NCBI RefSeq assembly: GCF_023101765.2
Contig: NC_064213.1
Location: 3,348,001-3,412,000 of the forward strand
DNA: 64,000 bases
DNA from: Spodoptera frugiperda
Taxonomy: Eukaryota; Arthropoda; Insecta; Lepidoptera; Noctuidae
Direction of reading: 5' to 3'
Shown: one piece after another, positions 29,701 to 33,868 of the stretch
Layout of the letters: every line of letters starts with the position of its first letter
Position numbering within the stretch: position 1 is the first letter of the stretch
Notes under the pieces: model-generated
The model's input: only the letters and a program-made list of their open reading frames with translations
The model's database searches: none
Told to the model about the DNA's origin: nothing
Made by a program: the position numbers and the translations under genes

Positions 29701-30841
29701 ACGGAGCTATACAACCTACATAGCTACAAGACCTCTGATTGTAACCAATCGCCGCCGCCCATGGACACTTGACACGCCAAAGGCAAGGTAGAAGCGCGTT
29801 GCCGGCCTTTTAGGAATTTAAGGGTTGTTGGGGAATCGAGAATTGGGAAGATTGAAACGAAAATCAGAAAGTTATCTATAGATAAAGACCTGACTAATAC
29901 AACACGCATTAATAACAGTTCATTAACAAATTATAATCAAATTATCGACTATCATTCTGCGATCACTATTTTATATAAATAGATTTAAAATCATATTATT
30001 TACTGTGTGTCGTATCATATGTGCTATCGTGAGCTATCACACCACCACAGATGGGGCCTAGTAGGGCTAATGCCCGATCCGGAGATGCGGACAACCTAAC
30101 GGGTTTATCAGGGTTTCGACTCGAAGAGTAGGAGAAGAACGGGGTGGTTTTTAGTCAGCAAGAGTCTGACACTCCCTCTCGCCTCGCCCAAGGAGAACGG
30201 AAGAAGTCATTGGATGATTTTCCCTCCTTAAAAAACAAGCTCAAGCTTATAATGCTATTAGAGATCTCCAATGGGCTCTAGAACACCAATGGCTGATGAT
30301 AATGAAGAAAGAAACAAAATGGACTTACATAGTCAGGTCTTGATCCATACGGTGGCATACCAGTTGGATTATCATCCAAATCCTCAGGATAGTCAGGAGG
30401 TACCACAAACGACGGCATGTTATGAGGAGGTGGGTTCAAGTGATGGTGAAAATCACGATACTCTCCCGACATCCCTTGAGGAGGGGGACCTTGCGGATAC
30501 ATATCCGTACGGTCTTCAATTTCAACTTTATCTGGTAATCCAGAAGGCATATTATCCAATGGCCACTGAGCCCCGCTGTCTATACCTTCAATTTCAACTT
30601 TATCTGGTAATCCTGAAGGCATATTATCCAACTGCATCTGAGCACGGTTGTTTACACTTTCAAAATCAACTTTATCTGGTAATTCAGAAGGTATATTATC
30701 CAATTGCATCTCAGCACGGCTGTTTACACTTTCAAAATCAACTTTATCTGGTAATCCAGAAGGCATATTATCCAACGGCAACTGAGCCCGACTGTTTACA
30801 CAACACAAAATCACAAACACAAACACACTTCTTACACTCAT
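2614..30841 (-). CDS. Unnamed receptor-like type I membrane protein with two FN3-like regions
   Basis: I do not recognise this gene by name. Minus-strand exons: 30329-30841, 15652-15790, 9455-9549, 8112-8256, 7328-7509, 3622-3905, 3303-3349, 2614-2781. All junctions are GT-AG and phase-compatible, with one fault: the exons total 1573 nt (3n+1) and 7328-7509 contains a +1 frameshift. Without the extra base the product is about 523 residues: signal peptide, four 24-residue repeats, Pro-rich stretch, two fibronectin-III-like regions (FKFNVSW ... CAYMVRLIAHPWDG; YANISWTLP ... KVKLLARV), several Cys, three N-glycosylation sequons (NVS, NIS, NAT), a transmembrane helix and a short basic tail. This suggests a cell-surface adhesion or receptor-type protein. 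Cys-rich FN3 proteins such as anosmin or cytokine-receptor types are possible relatives, but I cannot establish this. The link between the first exon and the rest rests on phase and proximity. Confidence 0.7.
3303..3349 (-). CDS. 47-nt micro-exon (juxtamembrane)
   Basis: The exon is flanked by acceptor TTACTTTCAG and donor TAC|GTGAGT. It encodes a split Asp plus PAALPSTSKFSFGTY. It is too short for ORF finding, yet it converts phase 1 of the previous exon to phase 0 of the last exon, which nothing else in the interval does. It forms the stalk before the membrane helix. Confidence 0.75.
3401..3562. mobile_element. Foldback element F
   Basis: Long palindrome: GTATCCTTAGTACGAG and TTTGCTTTACGTTGAACG on the left are mirrored by CATTAAACGTAAACCAAAC and CTCGTACTAAGCGTAC on the right. 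The loop holds GATTGGTTG and CCAATCAG (inverted CCAAT boxes). It lies in an intron between the micro-exon and the next exon. Confidence 0.75.
3622..3905 (-). CDS. Extracellular exon with second FN3-like end
   Basis: A long pyrimidine tract and CCACAG acceptor open an exon reading LGKQMVSDAHPAPWFANMIA to GCNGPAGNATAY with donor G|GTAAGT. It holds a charged loop rich in Arg, Glu and Asp (SERSDERSGDDERRKRPR-like), a strand KVKLLARVSLIDERG and the sequon NAT. An earlier AGCAG inside the exon is an alternative acceptor but breaks phase with the exon at 7328. Confidence 0.75.
3945..4190 (-). mobile_element. tRNA-derived SINE family S1
   Basis: Minus orientation. The tRNA-like head at the right reads GGTCGAGTGGTCGCAAGTGC (A-box like). 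The 3' end reads CGGGGATTAAAGGCGTGACG. The B-box segment is partly deleted in this copy. A (TACA)n microsatellite abuts it at about 3926-3943. Confidence 0.75.
4195..4290. repeat. Short dispersed repeat (GGTCACCGGTGACC type)
   Basis: ACTGCTAATAGAAAACTGTTG, GGCAAAACCTCCGCTAGC and GGTCAGCGATGACC also occur at 18305-18395 and, inverted, at 30885-30970. The class is not known. Confidence 0.55.
4303..4650 (+). mobile_element. tRNA-derived SINE family S3
   Basis: The head GTAGGCCGGAGGTTTAAGAC and later GGTTCGGAACCTACC resemble A and B boxes. The TTCTCATGCATGAGGG block is duplicated inside the head. The body continues to CAGTAGCCACTTGTATGCTG, shared with other S3 copies. Confidence 0.7.
5510..5735 (+). 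mobile_element. Short interspersed repeat family C
   Basis: Shows ATCATCCAATGA, GACTCTTACTGACTAAAAAC, CCGTTCCTACTTCTGC, GAGCCGGATCCCCGGTAA and GGTGGTCTGATGGCTCTTTG. Its centre contains GTTGATCAACAGAATTGGA, also found at 5800-5822 outside the copy, so this locus is rearranged or nested. Confidence 0.6.
6163..6706. mobile_element. MITE M1 with LINE insert
   Basis: Both ends match family M1 (CTTTTCCACCAGAGATTTGC, GTCTCTAGTGAAAAATCACC), but the middle holds about 170 bp of LINE sequence (6245-6415). Confidence 0.65.
6245..6415 (+). pseudogene. Jockey-like LINE ORF2 C-terminal fragment
   Basis: The open frame reads VRTAREWNSLSESAFPDGYN then LGVFKTRVNRLLMDRRAPL and a stop. This is the usual extreme C-terminus of Jockey/CR1-type reverse transcriptase ORFs, recognised from memory. 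Confidence 0.6.
6707..7327. other. Intron DNA, nothing recognised
   Basis: AT-rich intron of the FN3-like gene between the exons at 3622 and 7328. No repeat landmarks were identified. Confidence 0.4.
7328..7509 (-). CDS. FN3-like exon with single-base frameshift
   Basis: The exon enters in the frame fixed by the previous exon and reads ECVVGVCSCAYRLRLPEPSV to MYANISWTLPKP, then meets TAA at 7355-7357. The last ~50 nt read well in another frame (PAFPQRLPSPKLGKKSYVV), and only that frame gives the phase needed by the acceptor at 3905. One extra base between about 7358 and 7404, perhaps in the CCCAAACCC run, explains this. It could be an assembly error, a segregating null allele, or a fixed defect. 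Acceptor TTCCAG, donor CAG|GTAAGA. Confidence 0.7.
7560..7757 (+). mobile_element. Family C repeat
   Basis: GGGGAAAATCATTCAATGAC, CCTTGGGCGAGG-like, CGTTCCTACTTC, GAGCCGGAGCCCTGGTAAC and GGTCTGATGACTCTTTGAGG. Only 51 bp from the frameshifted exon. Confidence 0.65.
7857..8045. mobile_element. hAT-like MITE with GC-rich inverted ends
   Basis: Inverted ends AAGGGCCAGCGCCCACTGCC and AAGGCCGGCGCCCATTGCC extend about 28 bp with few mismatches. Flanks AATACAAC and AATACTGT form a partial 8-bp target duplication. The right part has TGCCATGCCGTGCCGTGCCG repeats. Confidence 0.6.
8112..8256 (-). CDS. FN3-like exon (CAYMVRLIAHPWDG)
   Basis: The acceptor is TTCCAACAG and the donor G|GTGAGT. The exon reads PMTWWVIPSVTNPVDQQCAI to SANMHVELD. 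CAYMVRLIAHPWDGHTSA matches the Tyr-x-Val-x-Val...Gly pattern of strands F-G in FN3 domains. Phase 0 in, phase 1 out. Confidence 0.75.
8961..9235 (-). mobile_element. SINE S1 with A and B boxes
   Basis: Reverse strand reads GGTTCGATTCCCGG-like B box and a GATCGAGTGGTCGTAAGTGC A box. The 3' end is CGGGGATAAAAAGCCGTGAC. Lies in the intron between exons 8112 and 9455, 120 bp from the latter. Confidence 0.75.
9455..9549 (-). CDS. FN3-like exon (ATDYSLEVRSV)
   Basis: The exon is bounded by a GCCCACAG acceptor and a GGG|GTAAGT donor. It encodes PPATDYSLEVRSVTDTIDCR to CYEYNIPG. The split Gly codon is completed from the 15652 exon. DYSLEV fits the C-strand of an FN3 fold. Two Cys may pair with those in the next exon. 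Confidence 0.75.
9782..10030 (-). mobile_element. SINE S3, minus orientation
   Basis: Contains CACTTGTAGGCTGATGA on the reverse strand, GCATTGAGCAAACGTGG and a degraded GTTCGAAACCTACCAAC B-box region. Confidence 0.6.
10031..10955. other. Intron DNA, nothing recognised
   Basis: AT-rich with TAATATAATATAA stretches. No coding exon or named repeat was seen. Confidence 0.35.
10956..11098 (+). mobile_element. Family C repeat
   Basis: GGGGTAAACCATTCAATGAC, CCTTGGGCGAAACG, AACCACCTCGTTCCTACTCC, CCGGAGCCCCGGTAACCCG. Confidence 0.65.
11560..11705 (+). pseudogene. RTE-like LINE ORF C-terminal fragment
   Basis: One frame gives KWQWAGHILSKNR, the next RRTDDHWGRRVVERRTRLGK and VGRPSVRWSDDIHKG. Together these are the WxWAGHxxRRTDxRW ... 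GRPxxRWxDD tail common in insect RTE-type reverse transcriptases, separated by a frameshift. Confidence 0.7.
12163..12400 (+). mobile_element. Element H (hairpin-start family)
   Basis: Starts with TTTAGGGAACAGATAGTAAA then GTTCCCTAAG (hairpin) and ends TGTCACTTGTCATG, GTGTCGCCAC. The same element, inverted, is at 48436-48678, where the exact ends are set by a duplication. Confidence 0.7.
12615..12720. repeat. Inverted repeat with perfect 21-bp arms
   Basis: TAAAATTGAAGCAGTCGGGA(C) at 12616-12636 is exactly inverted at 12700-12720, with a 63-bp loop. Possible small MITE; no second copy seen. Confidence 0.7.
12805..13025 (-). mobile_element. Short interspersed repeat family D
   Basis: Reverse strand shows TTACCATCAGGTAACTCG, CCAACAACCCTTAAATT, CCCAATCTTCCCAATC and CGTTGTTTCG-like phrases, as in other D copies. 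Confidence 0.65.
13386..13513 (+). mobile_element. Family C repeat
   Basis: GGAATCATCCAATTCCTTCT, GACTCTTACTGACTAAAAAC, CGTTCCTACTTCTGC, GCCGGAGCCCCGGTACC. It creates a spurious 88-residue open frame. Confidence 0.65.
13755..13843. mobile_element. Partial MITE family U
   Basis: GAGTCCCTCTGTGACTCGAA, GAGCTTTTCTTAATATACGC and CCGTGATTTGTAGTTAA match the right half of the MITE at 62324-62463. Confidence 0.55.
13844..14662. other. Intron DNA with a (TGTC)n tract
   Basis: Apart from TCTGTCTGTCTGTTT at about 14432-14450 and phrases common to moth repeats before it, nothing was identified. Confidence 0.35.
14663..14775. mobile_element. Palindromic MITE family P (short form)
   Basis: AACTGCCGCACTCAGAGGC and ATTTAATGATTACTTAAACT at the left; CAATTAATCATTAAATGACT at the right. 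Confidence 0.65.
14969..15093 (-). mobile_element. 5'-truncated SINE S1 with 15-bp TSD
   Basis: A 3' fragment of S1 (no tRNA head) is flanked by AATCTTTTTGATTTC at 14954-14968 and 15094-15108. The duplication proves retroposition by target-primed reverse transcription, with truncation at insertion. Confidence 0.85.
15403..15579. mobile_element. Foldback element F
   Basis: Palindrome with TTTTGTACGTTAAACGAGA, GCTCTGATTGGTTGC and GGTCAATCAGAGTGCCG, CTCTCGTTTCGTTTTCG, CTTACTAAGGGTACAG. It ends only 72 bp from exon 15652-15790. Confidence 0.7.
15652..15790 (-). CDS. FN3-like exon (KFNVSW)
   Basis: The acceptor is TTGTTACAG and the donor G|GTAAGT. The exon reads VDDPGPGPDLQHPVQHAGLP to EFKFNVSWIPSLG. 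FKFNVSW resembles the B-strand/Trp region of a fibronectin III fold, and NVS is a glycosylation sequon. It enters in phase 0 and leaves in phase 1. Confidence 0.75.
16005..16060 (+). mobile_element. SINE S3 3' fragment
   Basis: GTTAGCAGTGGCCACTTGTA, GACTGTTGATGATAATAATG match the S3 tail. Confidence 0.55.
16394..16715. mobile_element. MITE M1, right end lost
   Basis: GTGCTTTGCAACCTGAGATATG at the left and CTATGCTATGTGTACCAATG at the right. The final GGTGGAAA terminus is missing. Confidence 0.65.
16877..16950 (-). mobile_element. SINE S1 3' fragment
   Basis: CGTCATGCCTTTTATCGCCG, GGGGTAAGCAGAGG and CGTAATACCGC match the S1 3' region. Confidence 0.6.
17357..17653 (-). mobile_element. Full-length SINE S1 with 12-bp TSD
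   Basis: Flanked by TTATATTAATGC at 17345-17356 and 17654-17665. The left end carries a GTCAACGTCATCGTCAAC tail before ATCACGCC. The right end has the tRNA-like head with B box (reverse of TCGAACCCGAGA) and CGAAACGAGGCAG-like start. Confidence 0.85.
17666..18304. other. Intron DNA, nothing recognised
   Basis: A small GC-richer patch (GTGCCGGGGCCGGCGCCCGC, about 17782-17801) stands out but has no coding frame with splice sites. Confidence 0.35.
18305..18395. repeat. Short dispersed repeat (GGTCACCGGTGACC type)
   Basis: TAACTGCCATCAGAAATC, GGAAGGCAAATCGTCCAC and AGGTCACCGGTGACCTAC. Related to 4195-4290 and 30885-30970. Confidence 0.55.
18396..19579. other. Intron DNA, nothing recognised
   Basis: Short open frames at 18570-18880 have no splice context or family motif. 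No repeat landmarks were noticed. Confidence 0.35.
19580..20771 (+). mobile_element. SINE S3 split by a 1-kb DNA transposon
   Basis: The left piece has the S3 head GGTGGCCTAGAGATTTAAGA and GGGTACGAAATCTACAAAC. The right piece resumes CTTTCTAAGATTATTCAGAC and GCATTGAAAAAGAGTGGTGA. The two join in the correct S3 order. Confidence 0.75.
19684..20681. mobile_element. Non-autonomous TIR element Z (998 bp)
   Basis: Perfect 20-bp inverted ends AAGTGACCCGGTTGTGGCCA (19684-19703) and its reverse complement (20662-20681). At least nine GGCCA motifs, often in inverted pairs, sit near the ends and at 20246-20300. No transposase frame. TTATAT on both sides suggests a 6-8 bp duplication. Confidence 0.8.
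20772..20931 (+). mobile_element. Family D repeat, 5'-truncated
   Basis: CTTCCTAATTCAAACAACCC, TTAAATTCCTAACCTCCC, GGCAACGCACTTGTAACACC, CTCGTTTACCGGTTTATACG and a terminal A run. Confidence 0.7.
21495..21766 (+). mobile_element. Family D repeat
   Basis: GACCGGAGTCGGAGCC, CCTCACAGAAAACCGAC, TTCGTTGTGTGAGTGAGG, CCAACAACCCTTAAATTCC, GTCTGCTCGTTTACCGGC and an ATAAAAAA tail. Confidence 0.7.
21775..22214 (+). repeat. Tandem duplication, unit 1 (440 bp)
   Basis: Starts GTTGGCTTACTCGATTTATA and ends AATAAATATAATATGTATCTA. The next unit begins at once with the same sequence. Contains GGTTCGAGGCGCCGCCGAAA and CTAGTTCTGGGTAGGTTGAT. Confidence 0.88.
22215..22677 (+). repeat. Tandem duplication, unit 2 (463 bp)
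   Basis: Near-identical to unit 1. Most of the difference is indels in the middle (ACATTTGTTGATAAAATG) and point changes such as ACTCGATT/ACCCGATT. Confidence 0.88.
22818..22955 (-). mobile_element. Family C repeat
   Basis: GCGGACTACCTAACGGGTTT, GGGGATCCGGCGCGAAGGGC, GTCAGTAAGAGTCTGACACT, ATTGGATGATATTCCC. Confidence 0.65.
23196..23506. mobile_element. MITE M1
   Basis: GGTGCTTTTCCACCAGAGAT to CTACATAGCATAATTCTGGT, AAAAAGCCACC, with the usual TAGCTAAGCTATG interior. Confidence 0.7.
23922..24110 (-). mobile_element. tRNA-derived SINE family S2
   Basis: Reverse strand: head GGCGCGGTGGCTAGGCAACT (A box), GCGGGTTCGATTCCCACAC (B box), then GTTGCTCCGTGTGGG on the plus strand and a 3' end CCTAGTGTGGGG. 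Confidence 0.75.
24240..24368 (+). mobile_element. Family C repeat
   Basis: TTTCATCCGCCTTAGGCGAG, CAAACTCTTATTGCCTAAAC, CCGTTCCTACTCCTGC, ACGGTAACCCGCTGTGG. Confidence 0.6.
24369..24965. other. Intron DNA, nothing recognised
   Basis: No exon-like segment or repeat landmarks were seen. Confidence 0.35.
24966..25090 (+). repeat. Degraded LINE/repeat tail
   Basis: TTAACCGACTTCTAAAAATG, GAGGTTCTTAGTTTGATTTG and TGGCTGAACCGATTTTG are phrases common to moth retroposon 3' ends, recognised from memory. Confidence 0.4.
25206..25345 (+). mobile_element. SINE S2, head lost
   Basis: GTGTGATCCACAAATTG, TTTCGGGTCTAGGTGTCATG, GTTTGTAAACGCACACACG, AGAAAATCCTAGTGTGGGG. Confidence 0.7.
25346..25840. other. 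Intron DNA, nothing recognised
   Basis: AT-rich, no feature identified. Confidence 0.35.
25841..25987 (+). mobile_element. Family C repeat
   Basis: GGTAAATCATCCAATGACTT, CGCCTTGGGCGAGGCGAGAG, CCCCGTTCCTACACC, GTAGTCCGCAGCTCC. Nearly complete. Confidence 0.7.
26459..26498 (+). repeat. 20-bp unit repeated twice
   Basis: CTATGTAATATTAAATAT occurs twice in direct tandem. Confidence 0.8.
26523..26697 (-). mobile_element. SINE S2
   Basis: Plus strand shows ATTTTATCCTGTGTCGTGGG, ACCCAGACCCGAAACAAC, GTTGCTCCGTGCGGGAATCG, CAGCCGGTTGCCCAGCCACC. Confidence 0.72.
26953..27152 (+). mobile_element. Family D repeat with internal deletion
   Basis: GTGGGGGAGCCATGCTTCTT, CCTCACAGAAAACCGACG, then directly AACGCGTCTGGTGTTTC and CGGCTTATACCATAACAAAA. 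The middle CCCAATC block is missing. Confidence 0.65.
27594..27915. mobile_element. MITE M1
   Basis: TGGGTGATTTTCTACTAGAT to GCACATCTCTGGTGAAAAAA, CACCC. Interior GCTAAGCTATG is present. Confidence 0.7.
28256..28512. mobile_element. Composite of foldback element F arms
   Basis: GTACCCTTAGTACGAGTTTC is followed by several alternating arms (GCGTTCGGCGGTCTGATTGG, CCAATCAGAGCACAG, CTAATTGGCCGGCTTG, GTACTGATTGGTTAG), more than one element can account for. Confidence 0.6.
28852..28985 (+). mobile_element. Family C repeat
   Basis: CGCTTTGGGCGAGGCGAGAG, AATCTTACTGACTCAAAAC, CCCGTTCCTACTCC, GTGGTCTGATGGCACTTTGA. Confidence 0.65.
28986..29606. other. Intron DNA, nothing recognised
   Basis: No exon-like segment or repeat was identified. 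Confidence 0.35.
29607..29862 (-). mobile_element. Family D repeat
   Basis: Reverse strand reads CCCAATTCTCGATTCCCC, AACAACCCTTAAATTCC, GTGTCCATGGGCGGCGGCGA. The left end is degraded. Confidence 0.6.
30042..30228 (-). mobile_element. Family C repeat
   Basis: CACCACAGATGGGGCCTAGT, GGTTTATCAGGGTTTCG, GTCAGCAAGAGTCTGACACT, GTCATTGGATGATTTTCCCT. It ends 100 bp before the exon at 30329. Confidence 0.68.
30329..30841 (-). CDS. Signal peptide and 24-residue-repeat exon
   Basis: The exon starts MSVRSVFVFVILCCVNSRAQ, a good signal peptide. Four tandem 24-residue units follow, each with LDN(M/I)PS(G/E)LPDKV, then an Asp/Pro-rich stretch (YPQGPPPQGM, HHHLNPPPHNMP) ending GSRPDY at a strong donor TAT|GTAAGT, phase 0. 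That phase fits the acceptor at 15790. The repeats are rich in Asp and Pro and probably extended. A 193-aa open frame on the opposite strand results from the same 72-bp repeats. An internal acceptor (AAACAG at about 30795) would not suit the known neighbours, so the ATG start is preferred. Confidence 0.65.
30510..30800 (-). repeat. Four-copy 72-bp coding tandem repeat
   Basis: On the minus strand, four copies of a 72-bp unit encode SRAQLPLDNMPSGLPDKVDF-like blocks. Copies differ at several positions (GL/EL, DFESV/EIEGI) but keep LDN, P, LPDKV. The period is an exact multiple of three. Confidence 0.8.
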
Positions 30842-30860
30842 TTTGTCACTAAAACCTTAA

Positions 30861-30868
30861 CTTATATA
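30861..30868 (-). promoter_or_regulatory. TATA-like motif before the 30841 start codon
   Basis: TATATAAG lies 27 bases upstream of the ATG on the minus strand. At the usual TATA-to-start distance, transcription would begin almost at the ATG, so it may be coincidental. Confidence 0.25.
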
Positions 30869-30884
30869 AGTTTACACTCACACT

Positions 30885-30970
30885 TAACACATTGAACGCC
30901 GCGGTGGTCACCGGTGACCGACGTTAGCGGAGGATTTGCCTTCAACAGTTTTCTATTGGCAGTCAAAGAC
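30885..30970. repeat. Short dispersed repeat (GGTCACCGGTGACC type)
   Basis: GCGGTGGTCACCGGTGACCG, GCGGAGGATTTGCCTTC and AGTTTTCTATTGGCAGTC, immediately upstream of the 30841 start codon, where it may contribute to the promoter. Confidence 0.55.
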
Positions 30971-31307
30971 TTAAACACTATTATTATATTAAGAGTTTAT
31001 TTCTAAAAATTAAATGATAGTTCTTTTTTTGTAAACATGTGTCGACGTTTATCCGTAACGTGTCCGCGAGTATCACAAATGGGCGAATTGTTTCATGATT
31101 AAGATAGTTATTGATATCAAATACAGTCCAATCTACTGATAATGCCAAAAACTGAAGTATGGCTGACGCGCACTCTGATAAAATTCGGATAAGATATATT
31201 ATTTATATTTACGAACGTTTTTTGTACAATAGGAATTTGTAGCGACGTGAATCATTTTGTTTGTCTCTTTTTGAAGGGCGGGAATTTTAAGATAGGTAAT
31301 TTTTTTA

Positions 31308-31400
31308 TGTAAACGAGCAGACGTATCACCTGATGGTAAGCAATCGCCGCCGCCCATGGACACTTGAAACACCGGAGGTGTTACCAGTGCGTTGTCAGAC
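31308..31400 (-). mobile_element. Family D 3' fragment, inverted to its neighbour
   Basis: GTAAACGAGCAGACGTATC, ACCTGATGGTAAGCAATCG, CCATGGACACTTGAAACACC is the reverse of the usual D 3' end. It joins head-on with the next D copy. Confidence 0.65.
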
Positions 31401-31588
31401 CCGGAGGCCCAATTCCCCCCTTCCCAATCTTCCCAATCCCCGATTCCCCAACAACCCTTAAATTCCTAACACCCAAAAAACCGGCAACACACTTTGTAAC
31501 GCTTCTGGTGTTTCGGGTGACCATGGGCGGCGATTGCTTACCATCAAGTGATCAACCAGCACGTTTACATTGCATACATCATAAAAAA
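31401..31588 (+). mobile_element. Family D repeat
   Basis: CCCGGAGGCCCAATTCCCCC, CCAATCCCCGATTCCCC, GGTGTTTCGGGTGACCATGG, ending ATAAAAAAAA. Confidence 0.68.
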
Positions 31589-31745
31589 AAACATGATAAT
31601 GTTAATCGTCTTGTCTTATGTATATGTATTTCTTAATTATGCTAAATATAACAACTCTGTAAAAATAATGTTTTGAATTATTTTTGATTTATAATATGTT
31701 TGCCGTAAAATTGCCTAAGGATTTTTTTTTAACTTTTGTCATTAC

Positions 31746-32044
31746 ACACGACACTAGGATTTTCTCCTGTGTCGTGGGTGCGTTTACAAACAGAAGTTCA
31801 CATATGCTGCATGACGACTTGTTCGTCAACTGGCGAGTGTCAAACTTCCGAATGGTTATTATGGTCTAATATAACTGCAAAGTTAAAAGAAACCTGCGCT
31901 ATTGATGAAAACGCGAGTTGACACTCGCCAGTTGACGAACAAGTCTGCATTATACCCAGACCCGAAACAATAATTTGTGGATCGCATAAAGATTAGCCCA
32001 GCGCGGCAACTTAGTTGCCCAGCTACCGCGCCAACCGTGTAGTC
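31746..32044 (-). mobile_element. SINE S2 interrupted by a MITE
   Basis: CACACGACACTAGGATTTTC, GGTGCGTTTACAAACAGAAG at left; ACCCAGACCCGAAACAATAA, ATCGCATAAAGATTAGCC at right. The two parts are contiguous in intact S2 copies. Confidence 0.78.
31816..31945. mobile_element. 130-bp MITE with 28-bp TIRs and 8-bp TSD
   Basis: Perfect 28-bp inverted ends beginning GACTTGTTCGTCAACTGGCG. Flanks TGCATGAC (31808-31815) and TGCATTAT (31946-31953). The intact S2 reads ATGACACCCAG here, so an 8-bp duplication with later changes is likely, pointing to hAT-type mobilisation. Confidence 0.82.
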
Positions 32045-32400
32045 CAGTCAGTCGACAGTCGAGTCGTGCAGTCAAAGAATGTTAACTGAGCATGAAATTA
32101 ATATCTCTGATACGTTTAGGGAAGAACCACACAACCGATATATCATCGGTTACAAGCAATTGATTACAAATTGTGGATTATTTAATAATATATCTATGTT
32201 TTATAACGCATGAAATGATAACTAAATTAATCATTGAAGATAATAAATAATTTAATAATGACATTGTCACACCACATTTAGTCAAAACTGTAGTAATACA
32301 TTGGTAATGATTAGTCATTATTTTTAATAAATGTGTTATGTATTTCTTTAAACTATAAATACTACTTTCGATTTGGCGCATTACATAGCCACACGATAGC
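32045..32400. other. AT-rich DNA, nothing recognised
   Basis: Short open frames only; no repeat landmark. Confidence 0.35.
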
Positions 32401-32403
32401 TAG

Positions 32404-32478
32404 ATAGGTCCGCAGCTCCGGGTCGGACATCAATCCTACTGGGCCCCATCTGTAGTCGGATGGCTCATTGACGCCTTT
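32404..32478 (+). mobile_element. Family C 3' fragment
   Basis: TAGGTCCGCAGCTCCGGGTC, CCTACTGGGCCCCATCTGTA, CGGATGGCTCATTGACGC. Confidence 0.6.
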
Positions 32479-33014
32479 CATGTTCGTGACTATCTTTCCA
32501 TTAATTAGGCCATCGTAATAATTAAATATAATAATAAAAATATATCGAAAATATAATAAAATAGTCATTGCCACTTCATTATTTATCAAACGATCATAAT
32601 GAAAGATATATTATCGATAGTTATGGTAAACAAATCCTCGACAATAGATAGTGTTGTGCCAAGGTTATTATCGATATATTATATTCGGATATTTATGCGT
32701 TAAATTATCCTGTTACGCTGCAGATAGCATTTGAAATACCGAGAAGAGATATTCCTGTAACACGTGCGATTTTCCTCTCTCATATTAAAGTATAAAATAT
32801 TGCCATTTTTATTAATAACTTGAGGCCCGCCCCTGCTTCTCAGTCTCTGTTAAAAGTATTGTCACATAATTGGGTCTTATAATATCCTTAGGAAGAGTAG
32901 GGGTAGGAATAAGAAATAGCACAAACACTCCAGGCGTTAAGGATCGCGCAACACTCTCCGGCCACCGTAAGTGCGGGTCTGCGGACACGGAGTACGGGTA
33001 GCTCACTGAACCAG

Positions 33015-33218
33015 ACCGCTTCAAAGAGCCATTAGACCACCACAGTTAGGGAGCAGTAGCGCTGATGCTTGATCCAGTACTGTAGACCTATCTAGCGCGT
33101 TGCCGGTCTCAAAGAGCAGGAGTAGGAACGGGGTAGTTTTTAGTGAGTAAGAATCTGCCACTCTCTCTCGCCTCTCCCTAAGCGGGAAAAGTCATTGGAT
33201 GATTTTCCCTTCTCAAGA
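33015..33218 (-). mobile_element. Family C repeat
   Basis: CAAAGAGCCATTAGACCACC, GCAGGAGTAGGAACGGGG, GAGTAAGAATCTGCCAC, GTCATTGGATGATTTTCCCT. Confidence 0.65.
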
Positions 33219-33694
33219 AAAAAGGGGTACTAAGATACCTAGGACCTAATACAGGTATATTCTGCCGTTGCCGTCTCCACGTGGCTGTTCCTACTTCTTA
33301 CAGGGGTAAATTCTAACTTCCCTAAGAACTTTGAAACTCGATTAAGATTTTCATTTAAGGAAAGATTCGAAAAACGTCACTTACATGGTCTTTTGTTTTG
33401 TTGTAATTTGGATCGTCCCGGCTTCGAATTTGATCAATGTTTTTCTCCCGGAAGGGGTAGGCAGTGGCGCGTATAATTAGATTATTATGAGCGATTTTCG
33501 TAGCTTATAAATCTTTTTATCTTATCTTTGGTATAGGTACCTATAGGTAATTGTTTTCTAAGTAATTTTAATTCCCTACATTATTTTGATTTTCTTATTG
33601 TGGCTAGTTGCTAATTAGAGGACGAGCAACATGTTAGTGTTGTGAGTATAAACCGAATGGCATTCAATCGCTAGTCGACAATGACAATAGAACG

Positions 33695-33868
33695 GTTGGC
33701 GCGGTGGCTGGGCAACTGGCCGTCGGGTAACGTGTAGCGGGTTCGATTCCTGTATGGAGCAACTCCTTGTGTAATCCTCAAATTTATTGTGTCATGTGCA
33801 TGTGAATGTGAAATTGTATGTTTGTAAACGGACCCACGACTACAGGTGAACCCCTAGCGTAGAGCAAC
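33695..33868 (+). mobile_element. SINE S2 with clear tRNA head
   Basis: GTTGGCGCGGTGGCTGGGCA (A box), TAGCGGGTTCGATTCCTG (B box), GCAACTCCTTGTGTAATCC, GTATGTTTGTAAACGGACCC. Confidence 0.78.

Noticed and set aside
30271..30852. A 193-residue open frame on the plus strand
   Set aside because: It mirrors the 72-bp repeats of the minus-strand exon. The minus frame has a signal peptide and a strong donor; the plus frame has neither.
33690..33760. tRNA-like A and B boxes (also at 24060, 26640, 9180, 17600, 60150)
   Set aside because: They are heads of SINEs S1-S3, followed by shared SINE bodies. None folds as a complete tRNA gene as far as I can see.
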